NCBI GenBank assembly: GCA_039930465.1 | Contig: JBDTTU010000059.1 | Span: 1-26,624 of the forward strand | Direction: 5' to 3' | Source: LMDS01 sp039930465 | Lineage (GTDB): Bacteria > Pseudomonadota > Gammaproteobacteria > Burkholderiales > Burkholderiaceae_C | DNA: 26,624 nucleotides | Shown here: one piece after another, positions 15,715 to 23,256 of the stretch | How the letters are laid out: each line of letters starts with the position of its first letter | Numbering within the stretch: position 1 is the first letter of the stretch | The notes under the pieces: model-generated | What the model was told of the DNA's origin: nothing | The model's input: the letters and a program-made list of their open reading frames with translations, nothing else | The model's database searches: none | Made by a program: the position numbers and the translations under genes

Positions 15715-16818
15715 ATGGACACGACAACACGCGACAGCTGGCCGCAGCATCGCCTCGCACTGCGCGGTCACAGCGCTGCTATGGAAGCCCTGCAGGGCCG
15801 GTCATCCGGTTCGCCATGGCAAAGCGCCGTGCGCCCGAAATCAGCGACTTGGCGCCACCTTGCGGTGGTGCTTGGCCTGGCCTCTGTGTGCGCCCTGCCC
15901 GCGCTGGCGCAGGAGGCGGCGTATCCGCGCAAGCCGATCACGCTGGTGGTGCCGTTTGCTGCCGGGGGGGGCACCGACACGGTGGCGCGCTTGCTTGGAC
16001 AAAAGCTGCAGCTGGAGTTGGGGCAGCCGGTGGTCATCGACAACCGGCCCGGCGCCAACGGCATCGTCGCTTCGCGCTCCGTGCTGCAGCAGCCGGCTGA
16101 CGGCTACACACTGCTGCTGGGCAGCAATTCGACCCACGTCATTGCGCCGCTGGCGGCCAAGCTTCCGGCCGATGGCATCAAGGCTGCGCAAACGGGCTTC
16201 ACGGTGGTCAGCGTCATTGCCAATGCACCGCTGGTGCTGGCGGTGCGCAGCAACGCCGCCGAGCGTGACCTGGCGGCGTTCATCAAGCGGGCGAAAACGG
16301 CCGAGTTGAGTTACGGCACCTTCGGCGCTGGCTCGTCGGCGCACGTGATGGGCGAGGTGCTGGCCGAGGACGCCAAGATCAAGCTGCTGCACGTGCCGTA
16401 CAAGGGCTCGGCACCGGCGCTGACCGACCTGCTGGGCAGCCAGGTCGACGCCATCTTTTTGACAGTGGCGGCCATCGAGGGATCGGTGGCGGGCGGCAGC
16501 GTGCGGCCGTTGGCGGTGACGGGGCGCAGCCGGTTGCAGACCCTGCCCGACGTGCCCACCTTCGACGAGCTAGGCGTGCACGACATGGGCAACTCCGGCT
16601 GGTTTGCCGTGTTTGCGGGCACGCAGACCCCGCCAGCCATCATCGACAAGGTGTCGGCCGCCCTGCGCAAGGCGGTGGCGCTGCCGGATGTGCGGACCAA
16701 GCTGATCGAGTCTGGTCTGGAGCCGGTGGGCAGCACACCGCACGAAGGGCGCGAGATCTGGAACCGCTCGGTGACCGTTGCCGAACCGGTGGTCAAGCGC
16801 GCCCACATCGAGTTCTGA
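15715..16818 (+). CDS. Bug-family substrate-binding protein, copy 2
   Basis: A 367-residue Bug protein. The N-terminus is unusually long: about 45 residues precede a normal signal-peptide core (HLAVVLGLASVCALPALAQ), so the true start could be internal. The ATG at 15715, however, has AGGAG 9 nt upstream, and no later start has better support. The mature part carries ITLVVPFAAGGGTDTVAR and the second loop GTFGAGSSAHVMGE, with LLHVPYKGSAPALTDLL. The segment after GSNSTHVIAPLAAKL is altered relative to the usual Tyr-Asp-Pro region, which may shift ligand choice. It is the second of three tandem copies; its TGA overlaps a possible ATG of the next frame. Confidence 0.92.
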   Translation: MDTTTRDSWPQHRLALRGHSAAMEALQGRSSGSPWQSAVRPKSATWRHLAVVLGLASVCALPALAQEAAYPRKPITLVVPFAAGGGTDTVARLLGQKLQLELGQPVVIDNRPGANGIVASRSVLQQPADGYTLLLGSNSTHVIAPLAAKLPADGIKAAQTGFTVVSVIANAPLVLAVRSNAAERDLAAFIKRAKTAELSYGTFGAGSSAHVMGEVLAEDAKIKLLHVPYKGSAPALTDLLGSQVDAIFLTVAAIEGSVAGGSVRPLAVTGRSRLQTLPDVPTFDELGVHDMGNSGWFAVFAGTQTPPAIIDKVSAALRKAVALPDVRTKLIESGLEPVGSTPHEGREIWNRSVTVAEPVVKRAHIEF

Positions 16819-16859
16819 TGAGCGCATCGACTTCTAACAAACGAACTGAAGAGCGTCAC

Positions 16860-17906
16860 ATGCCGCAGCCTGTTTTGTCCAACCGCCGCGATGTCGCCAG
16901 GCGCCTGCTGTCTGCCGCTGTATCGGTCACTGCATGGGCCGCTGCACTGGGCGCTGCATTGCCGGCGCTGGGCCCGTTCAACGCCGCGCTGGCGCAGCCG
17001 GCGTGGCCGGCCAAGCCGGTCACCATCGTCGTGCCCTTTGCGGCCGGTGGCAGCATCGATGTGGTCGCGCGGCAAGTGGCCACGCGGCTGGCGGCAGACC
17101 TTGGCCAGACCGTGGTTGTGGAGAACCTGGCCGGCGCGTTCGGCACCATCGGTACGCAGAAGGTGGCGCGCGCAACGGCCGATGGCTACACGCTGCTGTT
17201 TGCCGTGTCGAGCCCGCTCAACGTGGCGCCCTTGGTCAACCCGGGCGCCGTGCGCTACGACACGTTCAAGGACTTCACGCCGGTCGCCACCATCGGCATG
17301 CTGCCGTTTGCCATCGTCGGCCGGCTGGGTCTGGGGGCCGCGACGATGAGCGCCTTGATCCAGGCGGCCAAGGCACAGCCGGGCAAGCTGAACTACGGCA
17401 CCGACGGCACGGGCTCGCTGCTGCACATCACTGGCGAATACCTCAAGCAACGCGCCGGCATTGACATGGTCCACGTGCCCTACAAGTCCGCGCCCCAGGC
17501 GTTGACCGACGTGGCTGGTGGCCAACTCGACCTGGCCATCCTGCCGCTGGCGCTGGTGCAGCCGCTGGTGCAGGAAGGCCGCGTGCGCGCCTACGCGGTG
17601 ACGTCGCCGGCCCGCGCGGCAACACTGCCGCTGGTGCCGACGCTGGCCGAGTTTCCGGGCTTCACCGGCATTGCGCTGGAGTCGTGGATGGGTCTGCTGG
17701 CACCGGCCGGCACGCCGCGCCCGGTGCTGGACGTGCTGACGGCGTCGATGCAAGGCTTGATGGCCGACAAGGCGCGGCTGGCCAACCTGGAAGAGCGCGG
17801 CATCAAGCCCCGGCTGCTGACCGGCGATGCTTTTGCGGAGCTGCTGCGCAGCGAACGCCGGCTCATCGCGGACGTGGTCGGGCGCATGGGGCTGAAGCCT
17901 GAGTAG
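16860..17906 (+). CDS. Bug-family substrate-binding protein, copy 3
   Basis: A 348-residue Bug protein from the ATG at 16860, preceded by GAAGAG. A start at 16818 that overlaps the previous stop (TGATG) would add 14 polar residues and cannot be excluded. The leader has paired arginines (NRRDVARRLLSAAVSV) and could use Tat or Sec. The mature part starts WPAKPVTIVVPFAAGGSIDV; here a Ser-Ile pair replaces the common Gly-Thr before the key Asp. The second loop is GTDGTGSLLHITGE and is followed by MVHVPYKSAPQALTDV. Third and last of the tandem. Its stop is 100 nt from the convergent IclR gene, with no obvious terminator between them. Confidence 0.92.
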   Translation: MPQPVLSNRRDVARRLLSAAVSVTAWAAALGAALPALGPFNAALAQPAWPAKPVTIVVPFAAGGSIDVVARQVATRLAADLGQTVVVENLAGAFGTIGTQKVARATADGYTLLFAVSSPLNVAPLVNPGAVRYDTFKDFTPVATIGMLPFAIVGRLGLGAATMSALIQAAKAQPGKLNYGTDGTGSLLHITGEYLKQRAGIDMVHVPYKSAPQALTDVAGGQLDLAILPLALVQPLVQEGRVRAYAVTSPARAATLPLVPTLAEFPGFTGIALESWMGLLAPAGTPRPVLDVLTASMQGLMADKARLANLEERGIKPRLLTGDAFAELLRSERRLIADVVGRMGLKPE

Positions 17907-18006
17907 CCGCAGCGGCCGGGTCGCTCCGGTTCGCCGGTTCAACAGCGTCGCGCATGTCGCCCGGCTTGCAGCGGCAAGACAACGCAGTCCGTTTGTCCCC
18001 GATGAG

Positions 18007-19053
18007 TCAAAGGTGCGTGTCTTCCGCCAAGCGCGCACCGATGGTGCGCGCCGTGCGGGTCACCAAGCCGGCGATGGCGGCGGCGTCGAACAACGTGAAT
18101 CGCGCGTCATTGCCGACCGCCGTGATGCTGGCCACCACGACGCGGCCGCGGCCGAAGACCGGCGCCGAGATGCCGGTCTTGCCTTCGTTGAGCTCGCCCG
18201 ATGTACGGCACCAGCCCTGGCGCCGGATGCGCTGCGCCTCGTCGTAAAACGCCTCCCAGCTGGGCGCGCCGCCGGCGTCTGGCAGCAGCTCTTGGTGCAA
18301 GCGGCGTAGCCGGGCTGCCGGCAGGTTTGACACCAGCGCCTTCGAGCTGGAGCCGCGCATCACGGGCATCGGCCGGCCCCGGCCGTAGCCGTAGGGCAGC
18401 TGTTGCCCGTCGTTGCATTCCATGTGCACGGTGATGATGGAGCGGCCGTACAGCTTGGAGATGAACACGTCCAGGCCGGTTTGTTCCGACAGAGCGCGCA
18501 TGGGCGGCGCGGCGGCGCGGATCACCGGGTCGCTCTCGCGGATGGCGCGGTCGAGCTCGATGATGCGCGGGCCCAAGGTGATGCTGCGGTCCAGCCGCAC
18601 CAGCAGGCCCACCTTGCACAACTCCTGCACGTAGCGGTAGCCGGTACTCTTGGGCACGCCCAGCCCGGCGGCGATCTGCTCGACCGTGAGCGCCGGCGTG
18701 TCGGTGGAAAACAAGGCCAGCGCACCCAGCATGCGTGCCAGGCTGGAATCGGCGCGCGGGTCGTTGTCAGCATCGTCACCGGATGCGATGCCGGCTTCCT
18801 CTGCATCGAATTCGGCGCCGGTCCCCGCGTCTGCGTCGGCGTCTGAAGATGCCTTTGCCGACGGGCCCGCAGCGGCGGCCGGCGGCGTGGGGGACGCGCC
18901 GGTCGCGGCTGCACTGCGGCGCGGCGCAGCTTGCGCGGCTGCGGCCGCTTTCGTCAACTTCGCGTCTGGATTGCGTTGGCGCTGCGTCGGCGCCGACGTT
19001 CGCGTCGGTACTGGCGTCGGCGTTGCCTTCTTGATCGGTTTTGGTAGCTTCAT
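18007..19053 (-). CDS. IclR family transcriptional regulator with a long acidic/Ala-rich N-terminal extension
   Basis: A 348-residue regulator. The winged helix-turn-helix is at about residues 104-165 (SLARMLGALALF, then LTVEQIAAGLGVPKSTGYRY) and the effector-binding domain at about 175-345, including MECNDGQQLPYGYGRGRPMP and the late signature GKTGISAPVF. Before the DNA-binding domain is an unusual extension of some 100 residues: a Lys/Pro/Thr-rich start, then Ala-rich, then an acidic run (SSDADADAGTGAEFDAEEAG). The ATG at 19053 overlaps the stop of the upstream Bug gene by ATGA, which supports this start. IclR proteins usually control nearby catabolic genes in response to a small carboxylate, so the Bug/GST genes are the likely targets. 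Confidence 0.9.
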   Translation of the reverse strand: MKLPKPIKKATPTPVPTRTSAPTQRQRNPDAKLTKAAAAAQAAPRRSAAATGASPTPPAAAAGPSAKASSDADADAGTGAEFDAEEAGIASGDDADNDPRADSSLARMLGALALFSTDTPALTVEQIAAGLGVPKSTGYRYVQELCKVGLLVRLDRSITLGPRIIELDRAIRESDPVIRAAAPPMRALSEQTGLDVFISKLYGRSIITVHMECNDGQQLPYGYGRGRPMPVMRGSSSKALVSNLPAARLRRLHQELLPDAGGAPSWEAFYDEAQRIRRQGWCRTSGELNEGKTGISAPVFGRGRVVVASITAVGNDARFTLFDAAAIAGLVTRTARTIGARLAEDTHL

Positions 19054-20021
19054 TCGTTGAGTGTGATGCCAGCGTCCTTGATGACGCGGCGCCATTTGTC
19101 CATCTCCCCTGCAAGTTTGCGTTTGTACTCGTCAGACGTGCTGACGGCAACCTTGACGCCGCGCTCGGTCAGCTTGTCGTGGATCTCGGGCAGGCGCAGC
19201 ACCTTGGCCAGCGCCTCGTTCACACGCTGCACGATGGCAGGTGGCGTGCCAACCGGTGCGAAGACGCCCATCCAGCCCTCGGCCAGCAGGTCTTTGAAGC
19301 CGGCTTCCTGCAGCGTGGGCACTGACGGCAGGTCTTTCAGCCGCTGCGGCGACGGCGTCGCCAGCGCCTTCAGCTTGCCGGCCTTGATCAGCGGCAGCGC
19401 CACCGCGGTGGTCTCGAACGTGAAGTCGATGTCCCCGGCCAGCAACGCCAGCATCGCCGGCTGGCTGCCCTTGTACGGCACGTGCACCGCTTTCATGCCG
19501 GTGGCCTGCAGAAACATCTCACCGATGAGATGGTTCGTCGAACCGACGCCGAACGACGCGAACTGCAGGCCATGCGGCCGCGCCTGTGCAGCAGCCACCA
19601 GGCCCTGCACGCTGTCGGCCGGCGACGCGGCTGGTACCACCAACACAAAAGTCACGGCGCCGACCTCGGCCACAGGGATGAAGTCCTTCAGCAAGTCGTA
19701 GGGCGCGCTCTTGCGGGTCAGCGGGTTGATCACCAGTTCTGCACCGGTGCCGAAAAACAGCGTGTAGCCGTCGGGCGTGGCACGCGCCACCGATTGCGCG
19801 CCGATGGTGCCGCCGGCGCCGACACGGTTTTCGATGACCACGGTCTGGCCCAGCTCGGGGCCCAGCTTGTCGGCGATCAGCCGTGCGGCGCCGTCGGTGC
19901 CGCCGCCAGGCGCGAAGCCAACGACCAGCCGCAGCGGCCCGCTGGGATAGTCCGCAGCGGCGGCAAGCAAAGGTGCCAGCGCGATGACACAAAAAAGCGC
20001 GAAACGTCGGGCGTGGTTCAT
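19050..20021 (-). CDS. Bug-family substrate-binding protein, copy 4 (coupled to IclR)
   Basis: A 323-residue Bug protein from the ATG at 20021. The frame is open back to 20189, but only the shorter form gives a proper signal peptide (MNHARRFALFCVIALAPLLAAAADY). The mature part carries LRLVVGFAPGGGTDGAAR, ENRVGAGGTIGAQSVARATPDGYT, the second loop ASFGVGSTNHLIGE and AVHVPYKGSQPAML. It is transcribed away from the GST genes above it (164-nt gap) and its stop overlaps the iclR ATG by 4 nt. The binding protein and the regulator are thus made from one message, a sensible pairing if both meet the same compound. Confidence 0.92.
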   Translation of the reverse strand: MNHARRFALFCVIALAPLLAAAADYPSGPLRLVVGFAPGGGTDGAARLIADKLGPELGQTVVIENRVGAGGTIGAQSVARATPDGYTLFFGTGAELVINPLTRKSAPYDLLKDFIPVAEVGAVTFVLVVPAASPADSVQGLVAAAQARPHGLQFASFGVGSTNHLIGEMFLQATGMKAVHVPYKGSQPAMLALLAGDIDFTFETTAVALPLIKAGKLKALATPSPQRLKDLPSVPTLQEAGFKDLLAEGWMGVFAPVGTPPAIVQRVNEALAKVLRLPEIHDKLTERGVKVAVSTSDEYKRKLAGEMDKWRRVIKDAGITLNE

Positions 20022-20185
20022 GTGGGGCACCGTGGTAGGTAGAAGCGTTGAACGAAGACGTGTTGGATGGGACTTGGCCGGCTTGGCGGCCGGGCTAACC
20101 AGCCAACGTGATGGATAGAAAAACGGACAGACAGGACGACGAACACACAGGAAGACCAGAGAACAGCCAGCCGTGCACGGCGGCA

Positions 20186-20851
20186 TCAACTCGCTGGCCC
20201 ACCGGCCGCCTCGCGCTGCGCATGGCGGCTGCGTTCACGCTCGCCTTGCACCCGCGCCGCCTGCTCTGCGGCCTGCACGCTCGGCCGTGCACCCACGCGT
20301 GCCAGGTAGGCTTGCAGGTGCGGCCAGCCGCTGATGTCGATGGCATGGACATGGGCCCACATCGCAATCGTGTAGCAGTGCGCATCGGCAACCGTGAAGG
20401 CGTTGCCCAACAGGTGGTCGCGGTCGGCCAGTTGCGCGTCCAGCCATTGCAGCTTGGACTGCACGATCTGGCGCGCGATGTCCTTGTAGGCCAGCGGCGT
20501 GACCGCTTTGAACAACGGCATGAAGCCGCCCTTGTGCAGGTCGGCGCCGATGAAGCTCATCCACTCCAGCGCCCGGTAGCGCTGCAGCGTGCCGCTGGGG
20601 GCCAGCAGCCCGCGCTCCGGCCGCAGATCGGCCAGGTATTGCATGATCACCGCGCCTTCGCTGAGATGGCCGTCGTCGTCCATCTGGAGCGTCGGCACGG
20701 TGCCTTTCGAGTTGACAGCCAGATAGTCGCTACCGTCTTCCAGCGTCTTGTTGCGCATGTCCACAAATTGCAGGTCCAGCGCGATGTCCAGCTCGCGCGC
20801 GACGATGTCGCAGGCCAGCGAACAGCCACGCACTTCGTGGTACAGCTTCAT
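20186..20851 (-). CDS. Glutathione S-transferase family protein, copy 1
   Basis: A 221-residue cytoplasmic GST. The N-terminal thioredoxin-like domain contains HEVRGCSLACDIVARE at residues 5-20, SKGTVPTLQMDD near residue 48 with the cis-proline, and the glutathione-contacting EGAVIMQYLADLRP. The helical C-terminal domain has the capping motif GNAFTVADAHCYTIAMW. The last 25 residues are Arg/Glu-rich and probably disordered. It is clearly a paralogue of the GST at 21161-21787. Its ATG lies 11 nt after the stop of the decayed cyclase gene and overlaps the out-of-frame end of that remnant. In catabolic clusters such GSTs act in isomerisation or dehalogenation. The reaction here is unknown. Confidence 0.9.
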   Translation of the reverse strand: MKLYHEVRGCSLACDIVARELDIALDLQFVDMRNKTLEDGSDYLAVNSKGTVPTLQMDDDGHLSEGAVIMQYLADLRPERGLLAPSGTLQRYRALEWMSFIGADLHKGGFMPLFKAVTPLAYKDIARQIVQSKLQWLDAQLADRDHLLGNAFTVADAHCYTIAMWAHVHAIDISGWPHLQAYLARVGARPSVQAAEQAARVQGERERSRHAQREAAGGPAS

Positions 20852-20861
20852 GCGATCCCCT

Positions 20862-21144
20862 TCAAACAGTGGCGACAGGTGTCACCGGCGAGCCGGCGTC
20901 GGCCGTGCTCGCGCAGCCAGCGCGCCAACTCACTCAACCGCCACAGCTCGCCCAGGTGGATGCCGTTCTTGAAGAGACAGTGTTCATGCAAAGGCAGCAT
21001 CGGGTGGCGGCCGTCCAAGCGCATGCCCGGAATCAATTCGTCCAGACCTGTGTTCAGGCGCACCATGTCACCACGCTCAACGTGCGCGCCGTGCTCGGCC
21101 AGCTGTTTGGAGCCGGCTGGGCGCTGTTTCCATTGCTGTGTCAT
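20862..21144 (-). pseudogene. Cyclase-family (kynurenine-formamidase-like) gene remnant with several internal deletions
   Basis: An open stretch of about 95 codons begins with an ATG at 21144 (MTQQWKQRPAGS) and then carries AEHGAHVERGDMVRLNTG and LPLHEHCLFKNGIHLGELW followed by LSELARWLREHGR. These match separate regions of metal-dependent cyclase-family hydrolases, normally 250-330 residues long. The expected family end, GSPVTPVATV and stop, is present in a different frame (20893-20862), reached only after a lost block of about 14 residues. At least three internal blocks are therefore missing while both termini remain. The shifted frame runs on to a stop at 20848. Such cyclases hydrolyse amides or lactones. 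Family recognition is from memory of the pattern, not a search. Confidence 0.6.
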
Positions 21145-21160
21145 CGCACGTGCTCCCGCT

Positions 21161-21787
21161 TCAGGCCGCCGCGCGGCGGTCCAGCTCGGCGCGTTCGGCT
21201 GCAAGCGCCGCCTGCACGCTGGGGCGCTGCTCCACGCGCGCCAAGTAGGCAGTCAAGTTGCGCCAGTCGGACAGGTCCAGCCGGTGCACGTGGCTCCACG
21301 ACACCACCGTGTAGCAATAGGCGTCGGCCACGGTGAAGCGCACGCCGTTCAGGTAGTCGCGGCCCGCCAGCACTGTGTCCAGCCAAGCCAGCCGCTTGTT
21401 CAGGTTTTCGATGCTGATGGCGCGATACTCAGCCGGTGTATTGGGGCGGAACAGCGGCGTGTAGCCCTTGTGCAGTTCGCTGCTGATGAAGCTCAGCCAC
21501 TCCAGCACACGGTAGCGGTCCATGCCCAGCGCCGACGGCAACAGCAAAGAGCCCGGCTGCGAATCGGCCAGAAGCTGAACGATGACGGCTCCTTCGGTGA
21601 CGAACTGGCCGTCATCCATCTGCAACGTGGGCACTTGCCCTTTGGGGTTCACGGAGAAATAGTCGCTGCCGTCGGCCAGCTTCTTGGCACGCACGTCGAC
21701 CCACTCCAACTGCAGCGGAATGCCAGCCTCGCGGGCAACGATGTCGGCTGCCAGGGAGCAAGCATGCGGGGACAGAAACAGCCTCAA
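21161..21787 (-). CDS. Glutathione S-transferase family protein, copy 2
   Basis: A 208-residue GST paralogous to the copy at 20186-20851; shared phrases include DGSDYF/YLxVN, VPTLQMDD, the EGAVI helix and ALEW/VLEWxSFI. The N-terminal site region is SPHACSLAADIVAREAG; the C-terminal capping motif is RFTVADAYCYTVVSW. The start is TTG at 21787 with GGAG 7 nt upstream. It is probably the first gene of the minus-strand unit GST2 > cyclase remnant > GST1 > Bug4 > IclR. It is cytoplasmic; the substrate is unknown. The remnant between the two GSTs begins 16 nt after this stop, so they form a tight tandem. Confidence 0.9.
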   Translation of the reverse strand: MRLFLSPHACSLAADIVAREAGIPLQLEWVDVRAKKLADGSDYFSVNPKGQVPTLQMDDGQFVTEGAVIVQLLADSQPGSLLLPSALGMDRYRVLEWLSFISSELHKGYTPLFRPNTPAEYRAISIENLNKRLAWLDTVLAGRDYLNGVRFTVADAYCYTVVSWSHVHRLDLSDWRNLTAYLARVEQRPSVQAALAAERAELDRRAAA

Positions 21788-21839
21788 TTGATCGCTCCAG
21801 ATTTCAGAGAAGTACGTTTTACTGCATTACGATATTTTC

Positions 21840-21861
21840 AACATAGCATAAACCCTATGTT
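21840..21861. promoter_or_regulatory. 22-bp inverted repeat in the divergent promoter region
   Basis: A perfect 7-bp inverted repeat AACATAG-N8-CTATGTT lies in an AT-rich stretch 53 nt upstream of the GST2 start, in the region that must also serve the divergent Bug gene at 22084. It overlaps a TTGAAA box on the minus strand. It is a candidate operator for the IclR regulator encoded in the same unit. Confidence 0.45.
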
Positions 21862-21993
21862 TGGCAACAATGCGTCTGCCAATCGCACCCGTTCAACAGC
21901 AAACATCGCCGGAAAGATCCCTGAAACATCACTTCTTGTTTTTACTGCTATGCGATAAGATTTTCATTCCAAACCCTAAAAGGGCGCTGCGCA

Positions 21994-22006
21994 GGCCAAT
22001 TTGGCC
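21994..22006. promoter_or_regulatory. 13-bp palindrome upstream of Bug copy 5
   Basis: GGCCAA-T-TTGGCC is a perfect palindrome around a single central base, about 78 nt before the Bug ATG and just downstream of a TAAGAT -10-like box (21955-21960). It could be a second regulator site in the divergent promoter. Nothing more supports it. Confidence 0.3.
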
Positions 22007-22083
22007 GGCACTTCGCGCCCCTGCGCCAGCCCGTGATTCATGGGCAGGGGGGTCGTCGTCAAGGCCTACCGGGAGTTGTATCG

Positions 22084-23067
22084 ATGAACAGAACTACGTG
22101 GCTTCACCGCGCATGCGCAGCCGCCGCACTGCTGGCGCTTGCAGGCTTCACACCGGCCTGGGCGCAAAGCGTCTGGCCGGCGCGACCCATCCGTATCGTG
22201 GTGCCGTATCCGCCAGGCACCGGGCCCGACGTGATGGCGCGCCTGGTCAGCGAGGGCTTGGCCAAAGACTTGAAGACAACGTTCGTGGTCGAGAACAAGC
22301 CGGGCGCCAACGCCATCATCGGCACCAGCGACGTCGTCAAGGCGCCTGCAGACGGCTACACCTTCCTGCTGGTCGACCGGCTGACGCTCAGCGTCAACCC
22401 GCTGCTGTACCACCCGCCTTACGAAGCCCGGCGCGACATCGTCTCGGTCAGCAACATCGCCGATGTCAACTTGTACTTGGTGGTCGGCGCGCAGGTGCCC
22501 GCTACCGACTTCAAGTCCTTCATCGCCTACGCCAAAGTGCACCCCGCCGAGGTCAGCTTTGGCACTGGTGGCGTCGGCAGCGTGATGCATCTGAACATGG
22601 AGTTGCTGCAGGCCGGCACCGGCGTGCAGTTTCTGCACGTGCCCTACAAGGCGCTGGCCGAGGTGATTCCGGCGATGCTGGGCGGCCAGGTGCAGGCCAC
22701 ATCGGGCGGCGTTGAAGCCATGCTGCCCCACGTGCAGAAAGGCTCGCTCAAGCTGCTGGCCGTGGGTGCGCCGGCGCGCACGCCTGTGACACCCACGGTA
22801 CCAACGATCACCGAAGCCGGCGGCGCCGACATGTTGCTCTCCACGTCGTACACCTTCCACGCCAGGGCCGGCACGCCGCCCGAGATCGTGGCGCGCATGA
22901 ACGCCGCGCTGACTCAAGTGTTGTCGCAGCCTGCCCTGCAAAGGTGGGCGGCCGAGCGCGGCTTGCGCGCCAGCGCGTCGACGCCTGCCGAGCTGGATGC
23001 GCAGATCGCAGTCGATGGCGACCGCATCGGCCGCCTGGTGCGCGAGCGCAACATCAAAGTGCAGTGA
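22084..23067 (+). CDS. Bug-family substrate-binding protein, copy 5
   Basis: A 327-residue Bug protein. The signal peptide covers residues 1-27 (HRACAAAALLALAGF, then TPAWAQS). The first binding loop is divergent: IRIVVPYPPGTGPDVMAR, with Pro-Gly-Thr-Gly-Pro in place of the usual Gly-Gly-x-Thr before the Asp. The second loop reads GTGGVGSVMHLNME, without the common Ser-Asn-His. These changes suggest a ligand different from that of the other four copies. The start at 22084 has GGGAG 9 nt upstream. It is divergent from GST2 with a 296-nt shared promoter region, and is followed after 189 nt by the beta-propeller gene. Confidence 0.92.
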   Translation: MNRTTWLHRACAAAALLALAGFTPAWAQSVWPARPIRIVVPYPPGTGPDVMARLVSEGLAKDLKTTFVVENKPGANAIIGTSDVVKAPADGYTFLLVDRLTLSVNPLLYHPPYEARRDIVSVSNIADVNLYLVVGAQVPATDFKSFIAYAKVHPAEVSFGTGGVGSVMHLNMELLQAGTGVQFLHVPYKALAEVIPAMLGGQVQATSGGVEAMLPHVQKGSLKLLAVGAPARTPVTPTVPTITEAGGADMLLSTSYTFHARAGTPPEIVARMNAALTQVLSQPALQRWAAERGLRASASTPAELDAQIAVDGDRIGRLVRERNIKVQ

Positions 23068-23068
23068 A

Positions 23069-23088
23069 CGCATGGCGCCAACCATGCG
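23069..23088 (+). other. Hairpin just after the Bug copy 5 stop
   Basis: CGCATGG-N6-CCATGCG forms a perfect 7-bp stem beginning one base after the stop codon. No U-tract follows, so it is more likely a transcript-stabilising or attenuating hairpin than a full terminator. Confidence 0.4.
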
Positions 23089-23113
23089 CGACCCGCGCGC
23101 GCATGCCCACCGC

Positions 23114-23143
23114 CGACATCACCCGACATCACTCGCCATCACG
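23114..23143 (+). repeat. Three 10-bp direct repeats between the Bug and propeller genes
   Basis: CGACATCACC, CGACATCACT and CGCCATCACG lie head to tail. Unit length equals about one helical turn, as in some activator sites, but chance or slippage is also possible. Confidence 0.45.
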
Positions 23144-23256
23144 CCAGTTCACATTGGCATTGCGACACTGCAATCACCTCCGACATTGAGCCTGTCACCG
23201 TCGATGGAGGCATCGCGCGTGGCACTTTTCTTTGACTACAAGGAGACACAACAAGC

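Noticed and set aside
16311..18038. A 575-codon minus-strand frame opposite Bug copies 2 and 3
   Set aside because: Antisense to two intact Bug genes with signal peptides and loop motifs; its own translation is low-complexity Arg/His/Gln.
21821..21958. A riboswitch or structured RNA leader before Bug copy 5
   Set aside because: Apart from short palindromes better read as protein sites, no conserved riboswitch core could be recognised.
23101..23145. A CRISPR-like array
   Set aside because: The repeats are 10 bp with no spacers. No array or cas gene occurs in the window.
23218..23240. A sigma-54-like promoter (TGGCAC ... TTTGAC) before the propeller gene
   Set aside because: The -12 element does not match GC at the needed spacing; only the -24 half fits.
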